DNA from: CALSPH01 sp041690035
Lineage (GTDB): Bacteria; Bacteroidota; Bacteroidia; NS11-12g; UBA955
Length of the DNA stretch: 64,000 bases
NCBI GenBank assembly: GCA_041690035.1
Contig: JBDNFC010000016.1
Coordinates: 163,289 to 227,288, forward strand
Direction of reading: 5' to 3'
Positions 18,105-26,792 of the stretch are shown piece after piece. Numbering within the stretch: the stretch's first letter is position 1; each line of letters opens with the position of its first letter. Below the pieces are notes generated by a model. It was not told the origin of the DNA. It saw only the letters and a list, made by a program, of their open reading frames with translations, and searched no databases. A program made the translations under genes and the position numbers.

Positions 18105-18122
18105 CAATCTTTGCAAAGATTG
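18105..18122. promoter_or_regulatory. 18-bp perfect palindrome in the divergent TPR / beta-CASP promoter
   Basis: CAATCTTTGCAAAGATTG is a perfect palindrome seven bases upstream of the TPR ATG (minus) and 39 bases upstream of the beta-CASP ATG (plus). Each half carries AATCTTTG, one base from the TAnnTTTG -7 consensus, so it could be two back-to-back promoters or a dimeric regulator's operator. Confidence 0.5.
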
Positions 18123-18160
18123 TTAATTACTAAAATCATACCAAATTAAAATACAAACTT

Positions 18161-19570
18161 ATGACTACTAGCGTTCAGTTTTTTGGAGCAGCACAAATGG
18201 TAACAGGCTCAAAACATTTAATTACTACCCATCTTGGAAAGAAAATATTATTAGACTGTGGTCTTTTTCAAGGTGTAGGAAAAGAGAGTGAAGCACTCAA
18301 TCAATTGTGGGGTTTTGACCCATCTAGCATAGATTATGTTATCCTCTCTCATGCCCATATAGACCATACTGGCTTGCTGCCAAAATTGGTAAAAGATGGC
18401 TTTGTTGGTAAGATATTTAGCAATGATGCTACCCATGATTTATGCGAAATTATGCTTGCAGATGCTGCACATATTCAGTCATCAGATGTAAAATTTGTTA
18501 ATAAGTATCGCGCCAAAAAAGGCAAATTGCCGATTGTTCCGCTTTTTGATATCGAAGATGTAGAAAATACATTAACAAAGTTTATAGAAGTACCGATGAA
18601 AAAATGGTACGAAATTGACCCTGAGATTTCTGTACTTCTAACCGATACGGCTCATATATTAGGCAGTGCAGCCATTAATTTAAAAATTAGAGATGGAAAT
18701 AGTTTTAAAAATATTGCCTATACAGGCGATATTGGCCGTCCCGAAGATAAAATTTTATTTGGGCCATCAGCTTTTCCGCAAGCAGATTATATTATTTGTG
18801 AATCAACCTATGGCAATAGGCTGCATCCACCAAAAGAAGCTGTTGAAGAAAAGTTATTAAAAATTGTTAAATCTACCTGTGTAGAAAAGAAGGGTAAATT
18901 AATTATTCCAGCCTTTAGCATAGATAGAACTCAAGAGTTGGTTTATGCGCTAGATCGGCTATCGCATGAAGGAAAATTGCCCGAAATTAAAGTTTATGTT
19001 GATAGCCCATTGTCATCCAAAGCTACCGCAGTGATGAATAGACATAGAGATTATTTTAATAAAGATATTTTAAATTATATTTCTAAAGATGGCGATCCAT
19101 TTAGTTTTCCTAATTTGATTTACACTGGAAGTGTAGAAGATTCTAAAGCTATAAATGAGCTAAATGAGTCCTGTATAATTATCTCAGCAAGTGGCATGGC
19201 AGAAGCTGGAAGGATAAAACACCATATTAAGAATAATATTCAAGATTCTAAAAATACAGTGCTCTTGGTTGGGTATGCAACACCTAGCAGCTTGGCAGGG
19301 CAGCTAAAGGCAGGCTATGAAACTGTTAAAATATTTTGGGATGAATATCCTGTAAAATGCGAAGTTGCAGTGATGGATAATTTTAGTGCACATGCTGACT
19401 ATGATGAAATGATTGATTTTTTGGCTTGTCAAAATCCTAGTGCTGTAAAAAAAATGATTTTGGTGCATGGCGATTATGAAGTTCAACAAGATTTTGCATT
19501 AAAACTAAATGAAAAAGGTTTTATGAATATTGATATACCAGAACTTGGACAAGAAATTATTCTAAACTAG
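18161..19570 (+). CDS. Metallo-beta-lactamase / beta-CASP RNase-like protein
   Basis: Cytoplasmic 469-residue protein of the YSH1/CPSF-73-like group, predicted to cut RNA. The N-terminal metallo-beta-lactamase fold has HAHIDHTG (HxHxDH, near residues 64-71) and the later ligands DTAHILGSA and YTGDIGR. The inserted beta-CASP domain shows IPAFSIDRTQELVYAL and ISASGMAEAGRIKHH, and an RMMBL-type C-terminus has NFSAHADYDEM. Substrate is unknown; it is not RNase J by length and architecture. It is separated by three bases from yhhQ, so probably co-transcribed with yhhQ and mnmD. Confidence 0.9.
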   Translation: MTTSVQFFGAAQMVTGSKHLITTHLGKKILLDCGLFQGVGKESEALNQLWGFDPSSIDYVILSHAHIDHTGLLPKLVKDGFVGKIFSNDATHDLCEIMLADAAHIQSSDVKFVNKYRAKKGKLPIVPLFDIEDVENTLTKFIEVPMKKWYEIDPEISVLLTDTAHILGSAAINLKIRDGNSFKNIAYTGDIGRPEDKILFGPSAFPQADYIICESTYGNRLHPPKEAVEEKLLKIVKSTCVEKKGKLIIPAFSIDRTQELVYALDRLSHEGKLPEIKVYVDSPLSSKATAVMNRHRDYFNKDILNYISKDGDPFSFPNLIYTGSVEDSKAINELNESCIIISASGMAEAGRIKHHIKNNIQDSKNTVLLVGYATPSSLAGQLKAGYETVKIFWDEYPVKCEVAVMDNFSAHADYDEMIDFLACQNPSAVKKMILVHGDYEVQQDFALKLNEKGFMNIDIPELGQEIILN

Positions 19571-19573
19571 CAA

Positions 19574-20335
19574 ATGGAGGATAAGGGCAATAAGCTTTTT
19601 GTTATTTTAGCTTCTATTTTTCTTTGCAATGCACTATTAGCAGAGTTTATTGGTGTAAAAATTTTCTCCCTAGAACAAACTCTTGGGTTTCAATCTTTAG
19701 ACCATCTCAGCTGGTGGAAATTACCTTCATTTAACCTTACCGCAGGTGTCTTACTCTGGCCTGTTGTGTTTATTCTTACAGATATTATTAATGAATATTA
19801 TGGTCAAAAAGGCATAAGGTTTTTGAGCTACCTTACTGTGGTGCTTATTATTTTTGCTTTTTTAGTGATTAATTTAGCCATCTACCTAAATCCAGCAGAT
19901 TTTTGGACATCTTCTGGTAAATATGTTCAGAATATGCAATTGGCATACAAAGCAATTTTTGGACAAGGTGCTTGGATAATTGCAGGTTCTGTAATTGCTT
20001 TTCTAATAGGACAGCTCTTAGATGTAAAGGTTTTTCATGGTATAAAATTAATTACAGGCGAAAAAAAATTATGGCTCAGGGCTACAGGTTCTACCTTGGT
20101 TTCTCAGCTTATTGACAGTTTTGTAGTGCTTTTTATTGCATTCTATCTTTCAGGAACGTTTACCTTTACAAGAGTGCTAGAAATTGGTTTGGTAAATTAT
20201 ATCTACAAATTTGTAGTTGCCATAATTCTCACCCCGCTTTTATACATTATCCATAATTTAATAGATAATTACTTGGGAAAAAATATTGCTGCAGAAATGA
20301 TAGCCAAGGCCAAACAAAATAAAATTATGCTGTAA
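19574..20335 (+). CDS. yhhQ: Queuosine precursor transporter (YhhQ/VUT family)
   Basis: Inner-membrane ECF-like transporter importing preQ0/preQ1. The 253-residue protein has about six hydrophobic segments and the family motif VVFILTDIINEYYG near residues 63-77, plus QLIDSFVVLFIAF near residue 178. An inserted, more polar stretch (residues 20-55) follows helix 1, as often in Bacteroidota members. The stop overlaps the mnmD ATG (TAATG). With tgt and queE in the same window, this implies both import and synthesis of queuosine precursors. Confidence 0.88.
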   Translation: MEDKGNKLFVILASIFLCNALLAEFIGVKIFSLEQTLGFQSLDHLSWWKLPSFNLTAGVLLWPVVFILTDIINEYYGQKGIRFLSYLTVVLIIFAFLVINLAIYLNPADFWTSSGKYVQNMQLAYKAIFGQGAWIIAGSVIAFLIGQLLDVKVFHGIKLITGEKKLWLRATGSTLVSQLIDSFVVLFIAFYLSGTFTFTRVLEIGLVNYIYKFVVAIILTPLLYIIHNLIDNYLGKNIAAEMIAKAKQNKIML

Positions 20336-20979
20336 TGGAAATAATACCTACTAAAGATGGTAGTTTTACCCTTTATAACAGTTTGATAAATGAGAACTAC
20401 CATTCAACTTTTGGGGCTAGACAAGAGTCTATGCATGTTTTTATAGCGAATGGGCTAAATAAATGTGCTGGTAAAGATGTAGCTATTTTAGAAGTTGGAT
20501 TAGGTACAGGTTTTAATGCTATGCTCACTTATCAAAATGCAGCAGGAAGAAATATCCAATATACTGGACTAGAGCCATTTCCTGTTGCTTTGCCTCAATT
20601 AAAAAAGTATATTGCTATGAATGCAAGTCAATCTGAATTGCCAATATGGCAAAAATTAATGATTGATTTGGAAAATAATCAGGTTATCAGTGCTAGTTTT
20701 ATCTTTAATAAGCTAGCTTTAAGTATTCAGAATTTTGAGTCCAATTACATGTTTGATATTGTATATTTTGATGCATTTGCACCTGATAAACAAGCTGAAA
20801 TGTGGCAAATTGATGTTTTTGAACATTTATATAAACTGTTAAAAATAGGTGGTATTTTAGTGAGTTATTGTGCAAAAGGAGCGTTTAAAAGAAATCTAAA
20901 AGAAGTTGGTTTTAAAGTGATGGCATTGCCTGGTCCTCCTGGAAAGCGCGAAATGACATTTGCACAAAAAATAATTTAG
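20335..20979 (+). CDS. mnmD: MnmD-type tRNA U34 methyltransferase (DUF752)
   Basis: A 214-residue SAM-dependent methyltransferase expected to perform the last methyl transfer of mnm5(s2)U34 formation. The SAM site is EVGLGTGFNAMLTY near residue 55; the DAFAPDKQAEMWQ segment near residue 139 is the DUF752 signature; GPPGKREMTFA closes the domain. It lacks the MnmC oxidase domain, so it is the stand-alone form. It is translationally coupled to yhhQ, linking two anticodon wobble-modification functions on one transcript. Confidence 0.88.
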   Translation: MEIIPTKDGSFTLYNSLINENYHSTFGARQESMHVFIANGLNKCAGKDVAILEVGLGTGFNAMLTYQNAAGRNIQYTGLEPFPVALPQLKKYIAMNASQSELPIWQKLMIDLENNQVISASFIFNKLALSIQNFESNYMFDIVYFDAFAPDKQAEMWQIDVFEHLYKLLKIGGILVSYCAKGAFKRNLKEVGFKVMALPGPPGKREMTFAQKII

Positions 20980-21070
20980 CTTGATTTCTAATTTTTTTTT
21001 GAGTGTCTAATGCTTTTGCTTGGCCATAGACCAAATAAAAACTTATAATGTCCTAAATAATGGTTAGAGC

Positions 21071-21901
21071 TTAAAAATCAAAAGAAAATCCAGTAGCACT
21101 CGGCTGCACTACCATTACCGCTACTTTTTCACTTTTATTTACTATATGCTGGGCATGGCTACCTATTACAAAATCAAAAATATTTCCTTCCGCTTGTGTC
21201 ATAATCAAAATAAGATCCGCATCTATTTCATGTGCATACACAATTGTGTCTTCAAAGAGTTTTCCTGGGTATGTTTTATTGTCAAGCTTGTGCAATAAGT
21301 AATTTACTCCATTTAATTTTAGTTTATTGGTAATTTGATTTAAGCTTGCTTTAATGTTATTTTCAAAATATTCATCATTTTCTTTTTCAAAAATAATATG
21401 AATGATGCTATCAAATTTTTTTGCTAAATGTATTGCCCAATCTACTTTTTGCCTTGATTCAATTGTTAAATCTACTGGCATAACAATTTTTTTATACCCT
21501 TCCGAAATATTTTTTTCTTTAATTACTATTACAGGGACTGTTGCTGACTTTATTACCTTAGAGGCATTAGAGCCCATAAATAATTGCAGCCCAGATGAAC
21601 CATTGCTGCCCATCATTATACTATCATAATTGCCCACTTCCGCCACTTCATTTATTACATTAGCAATCTTGCCTTCTTTTACTAGTTTGTGTACGATAAT
21701 GTCATGTTTTTTTGTAATATCATCTGCCAATTTGTCTAAATTTGGCAATTGTATTTCGCCATCTTCTACAATATGCAATAGCGTTATTTCATTTTTATAT
21801 TTTTTTGCAATTTCAATTGCATGATCTAATGCGTTTAGGCTCATTTCTGAAAAGTCAATTGGTACTAAAATAGTATTGTTATTGTTTACTTTGCGGGTCA
21901 T
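21071..21901 (-). CDS. Universal stress protein, two tandem Usp domains
   Basis: A 276-residue cytoplasmic protein with two UspA-type domains, residues 10-140 and 150-270. Domain 1 keeps an ATP-type loop (MMGSNGSSGLQLFMGSNA, then VPVIVIKE). Domain 2 has a weaker version (ILIMTQAEGNIFDFVIGSHA), so nucleotide binding may be retained only in the first half. It is divergent from the cation:proton antiporter, and a TACCTTTG -7 element lies 23 bases before its ATG. Confidence 0.92.
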   Translation of the reverse strand: MTRKVNNNNTILVPIDFSEMSLNALDHAIEIAKKYKNEITLLHIVEDGEIQLPNLDKLADDITKKHDIIVHKLVKEGKIANVINEVAEVGNYDSIMMGSNGSSGLQLFMGSNASKVIKSATVPVIVIKEKNISEGYKKIVMPVDLTIESRQKVDWAIHLAKKFDSIIHIIFEKENDEYFENNIKASLNQITNKLKLNGVNYLLHKLDNKTYPGKLFEDTIVYAHEIDADLILIMTQAEGNIFDFVIGSHAQHIVNKSEKVAVMVVQPSATGFSFDF

Positions 21902-21924
21902 TTTTTGTCTTTAATATGATGCGG

Positions 21925-21932
21925 CAAAGGTA
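21925..21932 (-). promoter_or_regulatory. -7 promoter element for the universal stress gene
   Basis: The minus strand reads TACCTTTG, an exact TAnnTTTG match, 23 bases upstream of the ATG. No -33 partner at the expected spacing. Confidence 0.4.
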
Positions 21933-21983
21933 ATCTTTTATCCTAAAATATTTTAATCTTTTCTTTAAATCAATCGATTAATG

Positions 21984-22017
21984 TTGACTTATCTTGATTT
22001 AAGTTTAGCTATCTTTG
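21984..22017 (+). promoter_or_regulatory. Promoter of the cation:proton antiporter
   Basis: TTG at 21984-21986, a 23-base spacer, then TATCTTTG at 22010-22017. Both halves fit the Bacteroidota consensus. The ATG begins seven bases after the last G, so the transcript should be leaderless or nearly so. Confidence 0.55.
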
Positions 22018-22023
22018 CCCTCT

Positions 22024-23214
22024 ATGGATGTATATGTTGTTTTAACGATTGTTAGCATTTTGATTATGCTGTCATACTTATTGGATCTTATTGCTCATAA
22101 AATTAATGTGCCAAGCGTAATGTTATTGTTAGCCACTGGTATTGGTATAAGGCAAGTTGGTGATTATTTTAATTGGCAAGTATTTAATTTTGATACTATT
22201 ATTCCTATTTTAGGAACTATGGGTTTGATATTAATCGTTTTTGAAGGTGCATTAGACTTAGAAATTAGCCGTAAAAAAATAAAATTAACAGCATGGGCAT
22301 TTATTTCTGCATTATGTATTTTGATATTTACCAATATTGTATTGGCTTATATTTTTCAACTTATTACAATAGAAAGTTTTTATAAATGCATGATAAATGC
22401 ATTGCCTTTTTCTGTAATTAGCAGTGCTATTGCTATTCCTTCTGTTACCAAACTTAAAGAAGAGAGCAAAGAATTTATTATATTTGAAAGCTCCTTTTCA
22501 GATATATTAGGCATTATTCTTTTTAATTTCTTAATTTCTAATTCACATCTTCAATTCAATTCTTTTTTAAAGCTAGGGGCAGACATGGTTTTATTAATTA
22601 TTTTAGCAGGAGTTTGCAGTGTGATTTTAGTTTTTATATTAAGCAGATTAAAGCATAAAATTAAGTTTTTCTTAATCATTGCTATCCTAATATTTGTGTT
22701 CTCAATTGGCAAAGTTTTTCACTTGTCTACTTTGTTAATAATTTTAGTTTTCGGCTTATTGTTAAAAAATATTCATAAATTTAATTTTGGCTATTTTAAT
22801 AAATATGTAAAATATAGTAACTACCATTCTGATTTTAAAAGAATGCAACAAATAAGTTATGAGAGCGCATTTTTATTGAAAACATTTTTTTTCTTAATAT
22901 TTGGCTACATTATTGATATCAATGCTGTTTTTCAAAAAGAAATATTTATTAATGGAGGATTAATTTTTCTTGGCATTGTTTTTTGCAGGGTTGTTTTTTT
23001 ATGGCTGTTTGGCGGTGGAAAAATTTTTCCAGAGGTTTTTATTAGTCCCCGTGGATTAATAACCGTTTTGCTATATTTTTTAATACCTGCAGAGATAAAA
23101 TTACCAGAGGTAAATATGGCAATTCTTATGTTTGTAATACTTAGCACGAATATAACTATGATTTTGGGTATTTTAGGTTCAGGTAGAAAACCTAAAGTAG
23201 AAGAAATGGATTAG
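22024..23214 (+). CDS. Cation:proton antiporter (CPA family)
   Basis: A 396-residue membrane protein with about 11-12 hydrophobic helices. It has NhaP/KefB-like features: a LTIVSILIMLSYLLDLIAHK first helix, LIVFEGALDLEI near residue 74, IFESSFSDILGIILFNF near 158, and RGLITVLLYFLIPAE near 342. It probably exchanges sodium or potassium for protons; the ion cannot be assigned. It lacks a C-terminal TrkA domain. An upstream in-frame TTG at 22015 is part of the -7 promoter element, so I chose the ATG at 22024. Confidence 0.85.
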   Translation: MDVYVVLTIVSILIMLSYLLDLIAHKINVPSVMLLLATGIGIRQVGDYFNWQVFNFDTIIPILGTMGLILIVFEGALDLEISRKKIKLTAWAFISALCILIFTNIVLAYIFQLITIESFYKCMINALPFSVISSAIAIPSVTKLKEESKEFIIFESSFSDILGIILFNFLISNSHLQFNSFLKLGADMVLLIILAGVCSVILVFILSRLKHKIKFFLIIAILIFVFSIGKVFHLSTLLIILVFGLLLKNIHKFNFGYFNKYVKYSNYHSDFKRMQQISYESAFLLKTFFFLIFGYIIDINAVFQKEIFINGGLIFLGIVFCRVVFLWLFGGGKIFPEVFISPRGLITVLLYFLIPAEIKLPEVNMAILMFVILSTNITMILGILGSGRKPKVEEMD

Positions 23215-23291
23215 GTGCCAATAAGCAAAAAATAAGACAACAACTATTTAGAATTATTATGATAAATAGTGTTATCACAACAAGAAAAAAG

Positions 23292-23365
23292 GGTGGAAGG
23301 CGGGGCTCGAACCCGTGACCCTCGGTACCACAAACCGATGCTCTAACCAACTGAGCTACAACCAC
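23292..23365 (-). tRNA. tRNA-His (GUG anticodon)
   Basis: Read on the minus strand it folds as a cloverleaf: 7-base acceptor, GCTC/GAGC D stem with the AGTTGGTTA loop, TCGGT/ACCGA anticodon stem with loop TTGTGGT (anticodon GTG), and T loop TTCGAGC. A G lies immediately 5' (base 23366) opposite C73, as expected for G-1 of tRNA-His. CCA is not encoded. Positions 5:68 and 6:67 are T:T and 49:65 is A:C, so the acceptor and T stems look weaker than usual. Confidence 0.9.
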
Positions 23366-23533
23366 CATTTTAAAATAGAAAATTAATTTTTATCACTTTA
23401 TTTATTATTTTTAAGTTTTAAAAAATTAGGACTGCAAAATTAGAAATATTATTGGTAAAATTGCAATATAATTTTAAAAAATATTATCAAAAATAAACAC
23501 ATCTTTTTACCTGCCTCATGGTATCCCAATTTA

Positions 23534-24619
23534 ATGCTTAAAGAAAATGGAAATTTCATCCATAGACATGCACAAACATTGGCTTTATCTAATTATGTAA
23601 GCTTGGTTCATGTGTATAGAAATCCAGCTCAAAAACCGTTTTTCTCTTATAGCACTCAGATCGAAGGGGGGCTTATAAGCTATGTTTATTCTTACAAAGG
23701 AAGGTTTTTTAAATTTTTTTTGTCTGCCTTTTTATTTTATAAAGCCTATAAGCAGGCATGTGTAAGATTTGGCAAGGTGGATTTGGTAATATGGAATGTT
23801 TTTTATCCTTTGGCAATACATTTTTTTTGGCTGAGGGTAATGTGTCGCAAACCAAACTATGCCATAGAACATTGGACAGGCTTTTTACACAATACTCCAA
23901 AATTTAATCCCAAGCATCCACATTTATTGTTGGCCAAATTTACTTCTAAATTCTTGAATGGTATTTATGGTGTATCAAAAAATTTGAATGAAAACATGAA
24001 ACTTTTAGGTATTAAAAATATTAAAGGGGTAATTTATAATTCTGTGGACACCTCCATTTTTTATCCAAAAAAGGATAAACCGATTCAATTTAATTGGATA
24101 CATGTGAGCAGTTTATTAAATGACCATAAAAACGTTAAATTATTAATTGCCGCTTTTTCAAGCTTTGATAATCAATGCCCCAATACCATAATGACGGTAG
24201 TCGGTGGTGAAAATCACTCAGAAATAAAGCAATTGTTGGAATCTTATAAATTGGCTAAAAAAGTAAATTTGATAAAAGCCACAAATATTGAAGCTGTGGC
24301 AGCTGAAATGCAAAATAGCCATGCATTGCTGCTTAGCAGTAATTATGAAAATATGCCTTGTGTAATTGCAGAGGCGCTTTGCTGTGGATTACCTGTAATT
24401 ACTACTCAAGTGGGTGGCGTTTCAGAAATTATTGATAAAAATAACGGACTTGTTGTACCCATAAATGACTTGCAACAATATACCAATGCAATGAAAAAAA
24501 TATATCAAAGTTATAATAACTATAATAATTTAAAAATTGCAAATGAGGCTAATACTTTATTTGCTGCGGATGCTATTTTAGTTCAATTTAATCAAATTTT
24601 AGAAAGTGAAAAGGGTTAG
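23534..24619 (+). CDS. GT4-type glycosyltransferase; true start probably upstream at a non-ATG codon
   Basis: GT-B fold glycosyltransferase, likely for cell-surface polysaccharide. The C-terminal half has the donor-site E-x7-E region (NYENMPCVIAEALCCGLPVITT) and a VGGVSEII tail. The coordinates start at the first ATG (361 residues). However, the open frame continues upstream to a stop at 23456, and encodes IFLPASWYPN directly before the ATG. That is the conserved SWYP N-terminus of this family. No ATG, GTG or TTG exists in that stretch; ATT at 23483 is the best candidate. The 3' end overlaps the flippase gene by 14 bases. Confidence 0.82.
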   Translation: MLKENGNFIHRHAQTLALSNYVSLVHVYRNPAQKPFFSYSTQIEGGLISYVYSYKGRFFKFFLSAFLFYKAYKQACVRFGKVDLVIWNVFYPLAIHFFWLRVMCRKPNYAIEHWTGFLHNTPKFNPKHPHLLLAKFTSKFLNGIYGVSKNLNENMKLLGIKNIKGVIYNSVDTSIFYPKKDKPIQFNWIHVSSLLNDHKNVKLLIAAFSSFDNQCPNTIMTVVGGENHSEIKQLLESYKLAKKVNLIKATNIEAVAAEMQNSHALLLSSNYENMPCVIAEALCCGLPVITTQVGGVSEIIDKNNGLVVPINDLQQYTNAMKKIYQSYNNYNNLKIANEANTLFAADAILVQFNQILESEKG

Positions 24620-25922
24620 AGTAATAATAAATAGTCCCTTGATTTACTCTTTTTTTTCAAAAATATTAATAGCTTTTTGTATGTTGGGTGTGGTTATTAT
24701 CACTTCCCAAAAATTAGGGGCAGATGGCAGAGGAATTATAAGTTATTTGCTGCTTTTACTCACATTATCTATTGCTTTAGCAGATTTTGTTGGGGGTTCT
24801 TCTCTAGTAAATTTATCGGCCAAGCATAAAATGATTGATTTAATTTTGCCAACTTATTTGGCTGTTTTTTTGCTTAGTGGTTGTTTAATGATTTATTTAA
24901 CTTTTTTTTCTAGCTTGTTTAGTTTTTGGGACCATTTAATATTGTCTTTTACTGCAATTTTAGTTGGTATATTTAATATTAATCTCAATATTCTGCTTGG
25001 CAGAAAAAAAATAAATTTAAGAAATACGCTTCATTTACTTCAATCTTTACTTTTCTTATTGCTTATCATTATTGGTTTTTTGATTGTTGGTACAGGTTAT
25101 ATTTTTTACTTTTATGCATTATTTTTCTCTTACTTTATAGTAGTTCTATATACCTTTATTGCCTTAAAAAATAATAGCCAATCTTTAGATTTTTCTGAAT
25201 TTAGATTAAAAAAAGTGATATTTCAATTTGGTTTTTGGAGTCAATGTGCACAACTTATAAATTTACTCAATTTTAGGCTTAGCTACTTTTTTGTAGAAAA
25301 TCATTTTGGATTTGCCAAGTTGGGTCTTTTTAGCAATGCCATGACAGTGGGTGATATGCTCAAAATTTCTGGTCAGTCCATAGGGCAAATTCAGCATAAT
25401 CAAATTATAAATTATAACAAAGCGGTCTATAATGGTGTTAAGAAATTTAACCAATATTTTTTACTCAACCTATTTATATATATTCTTCAAGGTGTTTTTG
25501 TATTAATGCTCCCAGCAGTTTTTTGGATATATTTATTGGGTGCTGAATTTGCTAGCTTATCAAAATTGTTGCTATATCTTGTACCTGCATTTATTCTATT
25601 AGGTATTAGCACTATTTTTAGCCACTTTTTCCATGCAATAAATCATTTTAAAACTAATTTATTATCTAATATATTAGGCCTTTTTGCCTTTATAAGTATC
25701 TATTTTTTAACTAAAAATCAATTGGGATTTCAGGCTATTTTGATTGGTTTAATTGTTAATTATGCAGTAATTTTAGCCACCCTTTACATTTGTTTTATTT
25801 TATTGAAAACAAAACACCAAATTATTGCTAATTCTTATTTTCAAACGCTTAAAATATTTTACAGACTTGTTTTAAAAAAGCGAAATAACAGTTTTTTGAA
25901 CAAAAACACCATTTTGAAATAA
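24606..25922 (+). CDS. Polysaccharide flippase-like membrane protein (MOP/Wzx type)
   Basis: A 438-residue protein with about 12 hydrophobic helices and the N-terminal SQKLGADGRGIISYLLL segment, typical of oligosaccharide flippases of the MOP superfamily. It is expected to move lipid-linked glycans across the inner membrane. It starts with GTG inside the glycosyltransferase gene, so the two are coupled and probably act in one surface-glycan pathway; no polymerase or further transferase is adjacent. Its last 51 bases overlap the convergent coiled-coil gene. Confidence 0.82.
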   Translation: MKRVRVIINSPLIYSFFSKILIAFCMLGVVIITSQKLGADGRGIISYLLLLLTLSIALADFVGGSSLVNLSAKHKMIDLILPTYLAVFLLSGCLMIYLTFFSSLFSFWDHLILSFTAILVGIFNINLNILLGRKKINLRNTLHLLQSLLFLLLIIIGFLIVGTGYIFYFYALFFSYFIVVLYTFIALKNNSQSLDFSEFRLKKVIFQFGFWSQCAQLINLLNFRLSYFFVENHFGFAKLGLFSNAMTVGDMLKISGQSIGQIQHNQIINYNKAVYNGVKKFNQYFLLNLFIYILQGVFVLMLPAVFWIYLLGAEFASLSKLLLYLVPAFILLGISTIFSHFFHAINHFKTNLLSNILGLFAFISIYFLTKNQLGFQAILIGLIVNYAVILATLYICFILLKTKHQIIANSYFQTLKIFYRLVLKKRNNSFLNKNTILK

Positions 25923-26792
25923 CTCTATCTCATAATTTCCTTTTTGTAATTTCTTCTTTGGGATAAAACTATGTTTAATTGCGAGTGTTTTTCCTGAATA
26001 TTGTACGTTTTCTATAAATGTAAAATCCTCTTGCCTTGCCTTTTCTATTAGTGTACCAGCTTTTTGATAAAGCTCTCCTTTTGGACCTAATACCCTGATT
26101 TTAAACTCCTCATCTGTAGGTTTGGGGTATAAATTATTCCCCATTACCTTAAACTCAACAAAAAATTCATCAATTTTTGATGCGTCAAATAGCTGTCTAT
26201 TTCCAGCTTTTTTATTTTCAATACCAAAACCTAATAAATTACTTAATTGAATTTTTGTTGCTTTCGCAATTTTTTCTTCTAGGTTATTTTTAATTGTGTT
26301 TGTATTTTCTAAGTTGCTAGAAAGTTCTGTAACTTTTATATTTAGGGTATTTATTTCTGTTTTTTTATTTTTTACTTCTGTATTCAATATATTATTTACA
26401 TTGCTTACAGAGTCCAATGTTTGCTGCTGAACGTTAAATTGCTTTATCCTGCTTTTTAAAGCATATATTTCTGCCATTAATCCTTTCTTTTCATCATTGC
26501 TTAAATTGCCATTTGCCAATGCCTTAATCCTATCAACTTCTAATTTCCATTCGCTCACTGATAGTTCTAAGCTATCTACTGTGTTTAATGCTAAATTTTT
26601 TTCTGCCTCCATCTCTTGAATTAGTTTATTTGCTTCTTCTATCTCTAACTGTATATCAGAATTGTTGCTTTCTGCACTATTATTCTTTATGTTGGGACTT
26701 AATAATTTATAAACATTAAAACCTATTGAGGAAGCCAATAGTGCTATTAGCACTGCAATCAAAGCATATTTTTTTTTGCTATTATTCTCCAT
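25872..26792 (-). CDS. Single-pass membrane protein with long periplasmic coiled coil, unknown
   Basis: A 306-residue protein I do not recognise. One transmembrane helix (about residues 9-30) is followed by a long heptad-rich coiled coil (about 40-190: LEIEEANKLIQEMEAEKNL...), then a beta-rich domain of about 100 residues ending KGNYEIELFQNGVFVQKTVISLF. The topology suggests a periplasmic scaffold or spacer. It overlaps the upstream secreted-protein gene by 11 bases and, at the other end, the convergent flippase gene by 51 bases. Confidence 0.7.
   Translation of the reverse strand: MENNSKKKYALIAVLIALLASSIGFNVYKLLSPNIKNNSAESNNSDIQLEIEEANKLIQEMEAEKNLALNTVDSLELSVSEWKLEVDRIKALANGNLSNDEKKGLMAEIYALKSRIKQFNVQQQTLDSVSNVNNILNTEVKNKKTEINTLNIKVTELSSNLENTNTIKNNLEEKIAKATKIQLSNLLGFGIENKKAGNRQLFDASKIDEFFVEFKVMGNNLYPKPTDEEFKIRVLGPKGELYQKAGTLIEKARQEDFTFIENVQYSGKTLAIKHSFIPKKKLQKGNYEIELFQNGVFVQKTVISLF

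Noticed and set aside
23243..23270. Inverted repeat ACTATTTA / TAAATAGT between the antiporter and tRNA-His genes
   Set aside because: The eight-pair, AT-only stem has a 12-base loop and no T run on either strand close enough to call a terminator; it may be chance in AT-rich DNA.
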